A stretch of 64,000 bases of DNA, taken from the NCBI RefSeq assembly GCF_000013645.1, contig NC_007953.1, positions 620,001-684,000 of the forward strand. The letters are read 5' to 3'. Position 1 is the stretch's first letter. Each line of letters begins with the position of its first letter. The position numbers and the translations under genes were made by a program. A model generated the notes under the pieces. That model saw nothing but the letters and a program-made list of their open reading frames with translations, was not told the DNA's origin and made no database searches. Origin of the DNA: Paraburkholderia xenovorans LB400. Its GTDB lineage: Bacteria; Pseudomonadota; Gammaproteobacteria; Burkholderiales; Burkholderiaceae. Of the stretch, positions 41,074 through 48,497 are shown piece after piece.

Positions 41074-42675
41074 CGCTCGCGTGCCGCGGCGCTCGTTTCG
41101 CCCCAGCCAGCGCTGCACCCGGTGCGCTGCGATGCGGCCCGGCATGCCGTTCACGCCGCCGCCCGGATGGATGCCCGCGCCACCGAAGTAAAGCCCCGGC
41201 ACCGGCAGGGTTGCGCCTCCGAGGCCATAGGCGGGCCTGAGCTTGCTCGAGCGCATCGTGGTGGTGTCGATATGCACCACGCAGCCATTGACCGTGTTCA
41301 GCCGTCGCGTGAAGTCCGGCGCCGCCTCCATCCGGCGAGCGATTTCGAACTCCTTCAGCCCGTCGACATATTCGCTTGCCTGGTCGATCACCTGCTGTGC
41401 GACGCGCTCGCGGATCGCGTCCCAGCCCTCGCGCGGATGCGCGGGCATGGCGGGCGGATAGATGTAGACCGTGTCCTGCCCGGCGGGGGCCTGCGAGGGA
41501 TCGATCGCACCTGGCGCCGCGAGGCTCAGATAAGGCAGCGTCGGCACCTCGCCGCGCGCCGACGCACGGAAATTCTCCAGTACCGCCTCGGCGGTGCCGA
41601 TCAGCAGACAGGTCTTGCGCAAATCGAGGCCGTCGCCGCGCTTCGCCTCGAAGCGCGCAAGCGAAATCTGCCCGCGCAGCGCCATGTCGAGCTTCAACGG
41701 CGACGCGCCGTGGGCGTTGGCCGGTGCATGGCGGATGCGGGTCAGCAGGCGCTGGTCGATGCGGCCCGGCGACACCAGTTCCAGCGCGACCTGCGGGTGG
41801 CAGCTCGCGATCACGGCCCGCGCGCCGAAGGTGCGGCCGTCGGCGAGACGCACGCCGCGCAGCGCCCGCTCATCGGCGACGATTTCCTCGACGCGGGCGG
41901 ATGTCAGCACTTCGCCTCCCAGTTCGCGCAGGCGTGCGGCCATCGCATTCGAGAGCGCCTGCATGCCGCCGACCACCCGGCCGACACCGAAGCGATGCAA
42001 AAAGCCCAGTAGTGCGTAGTAGATGCCGCTGCCGTCCGCAGTAATCGGTCCGGCAAGTCCAGTCAGGGAGCACATTGCCGAGATCGTGACGGGATGTTCG
42101 AAGTGCTCGAGCGCGGCCTGATAAGCCGACCCGGTCAGCAGCGCCATCAGCTCCGGCTTGAGCTTGCGGTTGCGCAGCGCGGCGCGCAGCGACTCGAAGC
42201 GCGCGCCCAGGTTGCGCTCCGCCGGATCGACGCGCATCATCGGCAGGGCCAGGTCGAGGAAGGCGAAGACTACCTTGATGAACGCGAGGAAGGATTCCGC
42301 GTCCTTCGGGCTGTAACGGCGAATCTCCTGGGCGGTCTTCCCGGGGTCGCGCCAGAACACCAGTGACGTGCCGTCCGGATGCAGGTAGACGTAGCCGGGC
42401 GTCATCTCCACCTGCCGAAAGCCATGCCGCTCAAGTTCGAGTTCGCGCGGAACGCGTGAATGAACGCGCATCGACATCATGTCGAGCGCGCAAGGATGAA
42501 TGAGATGTTCAGGCGCCTCGGGCAGCAGATAGCCGGAGGAGGCCATGCCGCCGACCTTCTCCAGCGCTTCGAGCACCAGTACCTTCTTGCCGGCTGCCGC
42601 CAGATAGCATCCGGCGGACAGGCCGTTGTGACCGCCGCCGACAATCACGACATCATGGGTCTGACTGGTTGACAT
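41029..42675 (-). CDS. Phytoene-desaturase-like FAD oxidoreductase (COG1233)
   Basis: A 548-residue flavoprotein with the N-terminal Rossmann site V-I-V-G-G-G-H-N-G, E-A-L-E-K-V-G-G-M, and the C-terminal G-L-Y-F-G-G-A-G-I-H-P-G-G-G-V-N-G-M-P-G FAD segment, all of the CrtI/PYROXD2 type. Relatives desaturate, isomerise or saturate polyenes and other hydrophobic molecules. There is no signal peptide. It diverges from the ferredoxin-SDR-extradiol dioxygenase operon. A role in desaturating a lipophilic ring or side chain before ring cleavage is possible but unproven. Confidence 0.88.
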   Translation of the reverse strand: MSTSQTHDVVIVGGGHNGLSAGCYLAAAGKKVLVLEALEKVGGMASSGYLLPEAPEHLIHPCALDMMSMRVHSRVPRELELERHGFRQVEMTPGYVYLHPDGTSLVFWRDPGKTAQEIRRYSPKDAESFLAFIKVVFAFLDLALPMMRVDPAERNLGARFESLRAALRNRKLKPELMALLTGSAYQAALEHFEHPVTISAMCSLTGLAGPITADGSGIYYALLGFLHRFGVGRVVGGMQALSNAMAARLRELGGEVLTSARVEEIVADERALRGVRLADGRTFGARAVIASCHPQVALELVSPGRIDQRLLTRIRHAPANAHGASPLKLDMALRGQISLARFEAKRGDGLDLRKTCLLIGTAEAVLENFRASARGEVPTLPYLSLAAPGAIDPSQAPAGQDTVYIYPPAMPAHPREGWDAIRERVAQQVIDQASEYVDGLKEFEIARRMEAAPDFTRRLNTVNGCVVHIDTTTMRSSKLRPAYGLGGATLPVPGLYFGGAGIHPGGGVNGMPGRIAAHRVQRWLGRNERRGTRALGVVTAVLGAWGIG

Positions 42676-42975
42676 CTGTCTCCATCCTTCTTGTTGTTGG
42701 AGCCGCGCGGACTTCGTGGCCGCGCGGCCGTATGATCGGGTCCTGCTCGAACAAGTGGATCATATGTGAGGTAACTGTTCAATATAATGTGCTGACCGGG
42801 AGTAAAACAAATGCGGAAGACCCGTCCGAAGGTCGTCCGATATGGGAAACCGGTGGTTATGGCGGCACGTGCGGCGCCAGGGACAACCCGAACGTTAAAT
42901 TCAACACTTATATTGAATCTGTGCATATAATTTCCTCGCCAATGCCGGCGTAGCCGGCGATCAACAGGAGGAGAC
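42676..42975. other. Divergent intergenic region with two related operator-like elements
   Basis: This 300-base gap between the flavoprotein and ferredoxin genes has no gene. It holds GTTCAATATAAT (42777-42788) on the flavoprotein side and an ATTCAA-N8-TTGAAT repeat (42899-42918) before the ferredoxin. The elements share the core TTCAATATAA when read on the appropriate strand, suggesting control of both directions by one regulator. Confidence 0.55.
42899..42931 (+). promoter_or_regulatory. Promoter with overlapping inverted repeat, ferredoxin operon
   Basis: A consensus TATAAT lies at 42926-42931, 45 bases before the ATG at 42976. There is no good -35 box; ATTCAA, 8 bases, TTGAAT (42899-42918) sits where the -35 box should be. 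This suggests an activator-dependent or repressor-blocked promoter. Confidence 0.5.
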
Positions 42976-43206
42976 ATGGGTTCGGAAATCAGGGAGACGG
43001 CCGTGCTGTACGTGCGTGCCGATCGCAGCCGCTGCTGCGGATACGGGCTGTGCGCGCAACTATGCCCTCAGGTATACAAGCTCGACGAAAACGGCATCGT
43101 CTATCTCGAGTCCGACACGGTGCCGCGGGAACTCGAAAGCGATGCGCGGGAGGGCGCCGCCGCCTGTCCGGCGGAGGCGCTCACGATCGAAGCGGCCGGC
43201 GCGTAA
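42976..43206 (+). CDS. 3Fe-4S ferredoxin (P450-partner type)
   Basis: A 76-residue small ferredoxin. Cys20-x5-Cys26 and Cys64-Pro match the 3Fe-4S ferredoxins that feed bacterial P450s; the residue in the vacant fourth position is Tyr or Gly rather than Cys. Two further Cys (21 and 30) are unusual. The gene is small but has GGAGGAG and a clear promoter. The P450 gene is 7.8 kb away on the other strand, so the partnership is inferred from type. The partner could also be the flavoprotein gene divergent from it. Confidence 0.92.
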   Translation: MGSEIRETAVLYVRADRSRCCGYGLCAQLCPQVYKLDENGIVYLESDTVPRELESDAREGAAACPAEALTIEAAGA

Positions 43207-43234
43207 CCGCGCCCTTTTGACCAGGAGGTGGCGG

Positions 43235-43993
43235 ATGGGACGGCTCGAAGGCAAGGTTGCATTGATCAGCGGCACAGGCGGCGGACAAGGCAGGGCGGCG
43301 GCGCTACGGTTCGCGCGTGAAGGCGCGAAGGTGTTCGGCTGCGACGTCGATGCGGCTGCGCAGCAGGAGACCGTGGCGCTCGCGCGGGCCGGGGGCCTCG
43401 AAGTGGCCGGCGGCGGCAGCGTGGACCTGGGGGACGCGCAGGCCGCGCGGGCGTGGGTCGAAGAGGCGGTCGCCGCATACGGCAGGATCGACATCCTGTA
43501 CAACAACGCGTCCGCCGCGCGCTTCGGCGCTGTCGGCGACATGTCGGTCGACGACTGGCGCTGGACCATCCGCAACGAACTCGATCTGGTCTTCTACAGC
43601 ACGCACTATGCGTGGCGGCATCTCGCCGAACGCGGCGGCGTGATCGTCAACATCTCGTCGGTGGCGGCGTGGGGCGCTTCGGGCACGACCGGCATCGGCG
43701 CACACTCTGCGGCGAAAGCGGGTGTCGTGGCGTTGACCCGGCAGCTCGCCGTCGAAGGCGCCCGGCATCGCATCCGGGCGGTCAGTATCAGTCCGGGCGT
43801 CGTCGCCACCCCCGGCACCCGGCCGTTTCTCGACAACCCCGCGACGCGAGCGGCGCTGCTGGCCGGGGTGCCGGTCGAGCGAGCGGCCGAGCCGGAAGAA
43901 ATCGTCGCCGTCGCGCTGTTCGCTGCGTCCGACGAGGCTTCCTACCTCACCGGCGCCGACATCGTCGTGGACGGCGGAATGCTGTCACTGTGA
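43235..43993 (+). CDS. SDR-family protein with His in place of the catalytic Tyr
   Basis: A 252-residue SDR: S-G-T-G-G-G-Q-G-R for the nucleotide, N-N-A-S, N-I-S-S-V-A with the catalytic Ser. The Y-x3-K motif reads H-S-A-A-K, so Tyr is replaced by His while Lys remains. The C-terminus (I-V-V-D-G-G-M) is typical. CAGGAGG precedes the ATG at 43235. It lies 28 bases after the ferredoxin gene and 41 bases before the extradiol dioxygenase gene. It could be a cis-dihydrodiol dehydrogenase-like step that supplies the catechol, or an inactive or altered enzyme. Confidence 0.88.
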   Translation: MGRLEGKVALISGTGGGQGRAAALRFAREGAKVFGCDVDAAAQQETVALARAGGLEVAGGGSVDLGDAQAARAWVEEAVAAYGRIDILYNNASAARFGAVGDMSVDDWRWTIRNELDLVFYSTHYAWRHLAERGGVIVNISSVAAWGASGTTGIGAHSAAKAGVVALTRQLAVEGARHRIRAVSISPGVVATPGTRPFLDNPATRAALLAGVPVERAAEPEEIVAVALFAASDEASYLTGADIVVDGGMLSL

Positions 43994-44034
43994 CAGCGCA
44001 TGCATGCGCGAGCAAGAACGCACAAGGAGACACT

Positions 44035-44985
44035 GTGGACATCATCGGCATTGGATATCTCGGCTTTGAGACGGCTAGAATGGACGAATGGCGCACATAT
44101 GGCCCCGAAGTCCTGGGCTGGCAGATCGGCGAGTCGCCTCAGACCGATCGCGACTCGCTTTATTTCCGCATGGACGACCGGCGGCATCGCTTCGCGTTTC
44201 ATCCGGGCAAGACCGACCGGCTGGCCTACATCGGCTGGGAAGCGCGCGGCAAGCTGGAATTTCAGGCTGCCGTGCAGCGCCTGCGCGAAGCCGGTGTCGA
44301 AGTCACTGAAGGAGACGCCGGATTGCGCGGCGTGCGGGAGGTCGTGCGTTTTCGCGATCCGGTCGGCTATCAGCACGAGCTGTTCTACTCGCAGAAATGG
44401 ATGCCGCGCTCGTTCATCCCCGGACGGCCGCACGGCGGCTTCACTGCAGGCGCGCGCGGACTCGGCCATATCGTCGTGATCACGCCGGAGTTTCCGCCTG
44501 AACTCGAACACTTCCTGACCGTGGTGATGGGCTTTCACTATTACGGCGCAGGCGCTGGCAAAGGCAAGACCGCGTTCTACCGCTCGAAGCTCAACAACAG
44601 TACGAGCCACGATATCGCGTACGGTCATGGACCGAACAGGATGGGCGTCCAGCACGTCGGCCTTTTCGTGAACAACCTGCGCGACGTCGGTGAGACCTAC
44701 GACATCGTCAAGCAGCGCAACCTGCCGATGATGATGACGCTCGGGCAGCACACGCAGGACCCGCACGTGTCGTTCTATCACTTCTCGCCTGGCGGCTTTG
44801 CATTTGAAATCATCACCGAGCTCGAACCCTGGCATGACGATGGCTTCGAGCTGAACCCCGAAAAGCTCAGCACATGGGGACACGAGCAGGTCGGCCCGAT
44901 CCTCGGTCCGAGCGTGCGCGCACCGGAGGAAGTCCTCGACCCGCAAGGGCTGGAGATTCTCGCGCGCTGGCGCCAGCCGGCGTAA
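44035..44985 (+). CDS. Extradiol ring-cleavage dioxygenase (BphC-like, two VOC domains)
   Basis: A 316-residue type I extradiol dioxygenase with two VOC domains. The iron ligands are in the expected places: His145 (G-L-G-H-I-V), His207 (V-Q-H-V-G-L) and Glu258 (F-A-F-E-I-I), very close to BphC His146, His210 and Glu260. It should cleave a catechol next to one hydroxyl; large polycyclic or biphenyl-type catechols are usual for this class (BphC/HsaC). The start is GTG at 44035, after AAGGAGA. It is the last gene of the ferredoxin operon, followed by a perfect 14-bp hairpin. Confidence 0.93.
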   Translation: MDIIGIGYLGFETARMDEWRTYGPEVLGWQIGESPQTDRDSLYFRMDDRRHRFAFHPGKTDRLAYIGWEARGKLEFQAAVQRLREAGVEVTEGDAGLRGVREVVRFRDPVGYQHELFYSQKWMPRSFIPGRPHGGFTAGARGLGHIVVITPEFPPELEHFLTVVMGFHYYGAGAGKGKTAFYRSKLNNSTSHDIAYGHGPNRMGVQHVGLFVNNLRDVGETYDIVKQRNLPMMMTLGQHTQDPHVSFYHFSPGGFAFEIITELEPWHDDGFELNPEKLSTWGHEQVGPILGPSVRAPEEVLDPQGLEILARWRQPA

Positions 44986-44993
44986 GCGAACGG

Positions 44994-45026
44994 CTGAGAG
45001 CGCGGGGCAGGTCCCCGCGCTCTCAG
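44994..45026. terminator. Perfect 14-bp hairpin between convergent genes
   Basis: A 14-base arm (44994-45007), a 5-base loop CAGGT, and its exact complement (45013-45026), between the dioxygenase stop and the convergent hydrolase stop, which it overlaps. It has no T-tract, but strength and position support a shared terminator. Confidence 0.65.
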
Positions 45027-45760
45027 CAGCGCCCGAGTATGATCTGCGCGAGTTCGACCGGTTCGCTGATCATCGCGTCATGGCAGGTGTCCAGCTCGAT
45101 CACTTCGTCCACACCGCCCAGGTTGGCGATGAACCTGCGCTGCAGATCCGGACGCAGCGCGCGATCGCGCTTCGTCAGCACCCACGACCTTGGTACGTCC
45201 GGCAACATGGAGCGGTCCACCGGTTCGGTCGTCACCTTCGTGCTTTCGGCACACAGGCCGCGAATCACCTGCTGCTTCTGATCGCGCGTCATGCCGTTGC
45301 CGAACACCCATGACGCGACGAACGCCGGTAGCGGAGCGCTCACGGCTTCGCGGCGCGCCGCGCGCTTCGCAATGAAATTCATCGGCGGCCCAAGCGTGTC
45401 GAGCACGCACTGGCCGTTCGGCGGAATGCAGCATGCGACGAAGATCATCCGCTTGAGCGCTGTGCCGAGCTTCGCGGCAACGCCGGGCAGCGTGATGCCC
45501 GCCAGGGAGTGCCCCACCAGCACGACGCTTTTCGCGCCGCTGCTTGCACGTGACGCGTTGATTTGCGCCAGCACGCTCTCGACGCATTGCGCGATCGTGA
45601 GCCGCGCCAGGTCGCCGGGTTCGTTGCCGTGTCCCGGCAGATCGACGGCGAGAACCGGCGCGTGAGGATTGAGCGTGTTCAATGCGGCGACCGTGGGGTC
45701 CCAGCAGGTGCGCCTGTGCTGGCCGCCGTGGACGAGAACGATGATCGGCTGGTCGGTCAC
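45023..45760 (-). CDS. Alpha/beta hydrolase
   Basis: A 245-residue alpha/beta hydrolase: V-L-V-H-G-G-Q-H oxyanion segment, G-H-S-L-A-G nucleophile elbow and C-terminal D-T-C-H-D-A with the catalytic His; V-D-L-P-G-H-G is also present. The group includes esterases and hydroxynitrile-lyase-like enzymes; a meta-cleavage-product hydrolase is also conceivable next to an extradiol dioxygenase. The GTG at 45760 gives the usual short N-terminus; an ATG at 45808 would add 16 residues, and neither has a good ribosome site. It is the last gene of the eight-gene envelope/beta-oxidation operon. Confidence 0.86.
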   Translation of the reverse strand: MTDQPIIVLVHGGQHRRTCWDPTVAALNTLNPHAPVLAVDLPGHGNEPGDLARLTIAQCVESVLAQINASRASSGAKSVVLVGHSLAGITLPGVAAKLGTALKRMIFVACCIPPNGQCVLDTLGPPMNFIAKRAARREAVSAPLPAFVASWVFGNGMTRDQKQQVIRGLCAESTKVTTEPVDRSMLPDVPRSWVLTKRDRALRPDLQRRFIANLGGVDEVIELDTCHDAMISEPVELAQIILGRC

Positions 45761-45835
45761 GCGAGGAGTTCCATGGGAGAGGCGTCCCGCCCGGGCGGCG
45801 GGACGCATACGTGATCGATGCGCGGCAACGGCCGC

Positions 45836-46663
45836 TCAATAGGCTGCCTTGCCGCGGGCGGCGAAGAGGGCACGCAGCGGCGCGAGCGTCGGCGCGTGGC
45901 TCGAGAATCCGCCGTCCACCGCGAGCGTGTCCCCGGTGATGAACGCCGCTTCGTCCGACGCGAGAAAGCACACGACGTCGGCGACATGCTTCGGATCGCC
46001 CAGATAGGGCGTGAGGTGCCCGTCGAGGATCACACCCTTGATGTCCTCGGGAAGCGGATGGTCCGCGACCACGAGGCCGATCTGGATCGTGTTCGAGCGG
46101 ATGCGCTCTTTCCCGTACTGCGCGGCCACCGACTTGCTCAGCATCGCGAGCCCCGCCTTGGAGGCTGCGTAGGCGCTCATCGTAAAGTCGCCCTGCGCGC
46201 CGAAGCCCGAGGACGAGTGAATGATCGAGCCGCCTCCACCACGCAGCATCGCCGGGATCGCATGCTTGCAGCACAGCATGGCACCGCGCAGATTCACGGC
46301 CATTGCCCGGTCCCACACTTCCACGCTCATGTTGATCACATCGCGGTCGCCGGCCCGCTGTGCGTCGTCGAGCACAGCCGCATTGTTGTGCAGGATGTCG
46401 ATGCGCCCAAAATGTTCCAGCACGGCGCTCACCATCGCCTTGACCTGCGCCTCCGACGACACGTCGGTACGCACGCTCATCGCGCGCTCGCCGATGTCGG
46501 CCGCCACGGCGGCGGCCGCTTCGCCGTTGATGTCGACGACCGCGACGCGCGCGCCGTGTTGCGCCAGCGCGCGGGCGCACGCGGCGCCGAGTCCCGCACC
46601 CGCGCCGGTCACGATCGCGACCTTGTTTTCCAGCTTGCCGCCGGCCTTCTCATTGCTCATCAC
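45836..46663 (-). CDS. SDR-family oxidoreductase
   Basis: A 275-residue classical SDR: T-G-A-G-A-G-L-G-A near residue 20, H-N-N-A, H-S-S-S-G-F-G with the catalytic Ser, and Y-A-A-S-K. The C-terminus continues about 25 residues beyond the V-D-G-G element. The D-I-N-G stretch after strand 2 suggests NAD(H). It follows the crotonase gene after 3 bases and probably oxidises the 3-hydroxyacyl-CoA that the crotonase makes, completing a beta-oxidation pair. Confidence 0.92.
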   Translation of the reverse strand: MMSNEKAGGKLENKVAIVTGAGAGLGAACARALAQHGARVAVVDINGEAAAAVAADIGERAMSVRTDVSSEAQVKAMVSAVLEHFGRIDILHNNAAVLDDAQRAGDRDVINMSVEVWDRAMAVNLRGAMLCCKHAIPAMLRGGGGSIIHSSSGFGAQGDFTMSAYAASKAGLAMLSKSVAAQYGKERIRSNTIQIGLVVADHPLPEDIKGVILDGHLTPYLGDPKHVADVVCFLASDEAAFITGDTLAVDGGFSSHAPTLAPLRALFAARGKAAY

Positions 46664-46666
46664 AGG

Positions 46667-47464
46667 TCATTCTCCGGTGAAGACAGGTACGCGCTTTTCC
46701 TTGAAGGCCAGCGCCGCTTCCTTGACGTCCTGGCTCGGCGCGAGCAGCGCGAAGAGATCCAGTTCGCGATCCAGCCCGCGCCGCAGATCGAGTTCGAGCG
46801 CCGTGCGCGCGGCCTGCTTGGCATAGGCCGTCGCCATCGGCGAGCGCACGGCGATACGGTCGGCCAGTGCCTGCACTTCCTCGAAGAGGCTGGCGGGCGC
46901 GGCCGCAATGCGCGAGACGAGTCCGATTTCCTGCGCCCGCCGTGAGTCGAGCCGCTCGCCGGTCAGGAGCATGTCCATCGCCATGCCGTGACCGACAAGA
47001 CGCGAAAGCCGCTGCGTGCCGCCGCCGCCAGGAATCAGGCCGAGGCCCGTTTCCGGCAGCGCCATCACTGTATCGGGTGCGGCGTAGCGAATGTCGCAGG
47101 CGAGCGCGAGCTCCATCCCGCCGCCCATGCAAAATCCGTGCAGCGCGGCAATCACGGGCTTCGCGACCCGGTCGAGCGTCTCGATCCAGCGCGAGTGCTC
47201 CATCCGCCGCCGCACCTGCAGCGACGATTCCGGACCGCGCTTTTCCTTGATGTCTGCGCCGGCGCAAAAGCCGCGCGGCCCTTCGCCGCGGATCACGATC
47301 ACGCTGACCGCCGGGTCCGCGTCCAGCTCCAGCAGCGCGCGCGGCACGGCCTCGCGGATTTCGTCGTTGATCGCGTTGATCTGCTCCGGCCGGTTCAGGA
47401 CGATCCAGGCGGTCCTGCCGTTTCGTTCGACCCGCACGGCTGCATTGTTTGTCTTTGCGTCCAT
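46667..47464 (-). CDS. Enoyl-CoA hydratase
   Basis: A 265-residue crotonase with a fully canonical active site: F-C-A-G-A-D oxyanion loop, first catalytic Glu in G-G-G-M-E-L and second in L-P-E-T-G-L-G-L-I-P-G. It should hydrate a 2-enoyl-CoA. The ATG at 47464 fits the family; an open frame upstream overlaps the VOC gene and is spurious. It is translated between the VOC and SDR genes in the minus-strand operon, with only 28 bases before its start. It contrasts with the atypical crotonase at 1783. Confidence 0.93.
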   Translation of the reverse strand: MDAKTNNAAVRVERNGRTAWIVLNRPEQINAINDEIREAVPRALLELDADPAVSVIVIRGEGPRGFCAGADIKEKRGPESSLQVRRRMEHSRWIETLDRVAKPVIAALHGFCMGGGMELALACDIRYAAPDTVMALPETGLGLIPGGGGTQRLSRLVGHGMAMDMLLTGERLDSRRAQEIGLVSRIAAAPASLFEEVQALADRIAVRSPMATAYAKQAARTALELDLRRGLDRELDLFALLAPSQDVKEAALAFKEKRVPVFTGE

Positions 47465-47492
47465 CTCTTCTCTCCCTGTCTGGTCGACGCTA

Positions 47493-48467
47493 TCAGGGGG
47501 CCTGGAACTCTTCGAATTCGAAGAGCTGTCCGTCGAGTTCTGAAGGATGGATGCGGAGCAGGGAGCGTCCGCCGACTGCTTCGCATGCTTCGATCCAGTC
47601 AAAGCGGACGCCGCGCGACTTCAGTTCCTCGGCCTTCACCTGCAGACCGTTCACGGCAATGCGCACGAAGTACGGACCCGGCCCCCAGTTGTTCAGGTAG
47701 AGGCCCGCGTCGCTGTTCCAGCGGGTCGGCTCGATGACGTCGAGCGACGCGCTGTTCTGCAGCGTGAAGCCCATGCGCGCGCGCCGGTAGCCCTCGACGT
47801 CGAGCTGCTCGACCGGGCCGGCCGGGTCCCAGCCGAGATTGGTCGAGCAGCGGCGCAGCGTGTCGTCGAGATCGCGCACGAGATAGCCGCGCGCCGTTAC
47901 CCGCACCAGTTGGCCCGGCTGCAGATCGCGCGGTTGCGGGGCGGGAATCGCGAACGTCTCGGGCGGCAGCTGCAGCGGCTCGACCGGCATGATCTCGATG
48001 CACAGGCCGCCGTCCACCGAAGGCTCGTAGCAGGGGCGTTCCGGCGTGACGCCGACCCACAGGCGGTCGAACGGCATCTCCGGCGTGCGCTGCGCGAGCC
48101 GGAACGGCTGGCGCAGGCGTGCGAGGCGCTCCACCGTCTGCTCGAAGTGCGGCTTGCGTGAGGCGACGACGATCGAATGCGTGAGGATCGGCCGATGCTT
48201 GCCCTGGTAGGTTTCGAGGCTCTTCAGGAAATCGTGGAAGAGCGGGTCGCCCGGGTTGGGCCGGTCGAGGTGAACCTGCGGCTCGACGCGAGTCGGCGCG
48301 ACCGCAAGCGACTTGTGCACGCGCAGGAAATGCGCGATGTACGGGTGGTTGTCGAACGCCTGCCGCCAGTTGGGGTGCTTGTGAATGCCCAGTTTGTTGA
48401 CCAGCAGTTCCGTCATTCGGTCCGGGTCTGGAACCATCATGTCGGCGGTCATCAGCAAGTCGAACAT
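47493..48467 (-). CDS. Two-domain VOC-like protein of unknown function
   Basis: A 324-residue protein that looks like two vicinal-oxygen-chelate domains in tandem (about 1-150 and 185-324). The second begins A-R-G-Y-L-V-R-D-L-D-D-T-L and ends with L-D-G-Q-L-F-E-F-E, whose Glu could be a metal ligand. I cannot place a full 2-His-1-Glu site, so I do not call it a dioxygenase. Family proteins of this length may be isomerases or meta-cleavage enzymes. The gene lies between the RND permease and the crotonase in one operon. Confidence 0.8.
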   Translation of the reverse strand: MFDLLMTADMMVPDPDRMTELLVNKLGIHKHPNWRQAFDNHPYIAHFLRVHKSLAVAPTRVEPQVHLDRPNPGDPLFHDFLKSLETYQGKHRPILTHSIVVASRKPHFEQTVERLARLRQPFRLAQRTPEMPFDRLWVGVTPERPCYEPSVDGGLCIEIMPVEPLQLPPETFAIPAPQPRDLQPGQLVRVTARGYLVRDLDDTLRRCSTNLGWDPAGPVEQLDVEGYRRARMGFTLQNSASLDVIEPTRWNSDAGLYLNNWGPGPYFVRIAVNGLQVKAEELKSRGVRFDWIEACEAVGGRSLLRIHPSELDGQLFEFEEFQAP

Positions 48468-48497
48468 AGGTGTGAATCTCCAGGAGTGTAATAGGGA

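Noticed and set aside
47465..47602. Extended start of the enoyl-CoA hydratase
   Set aside because: The extra 46 residues overlap the VOC gene in another frame; the ATG at 47464 matches the family N-terminus.
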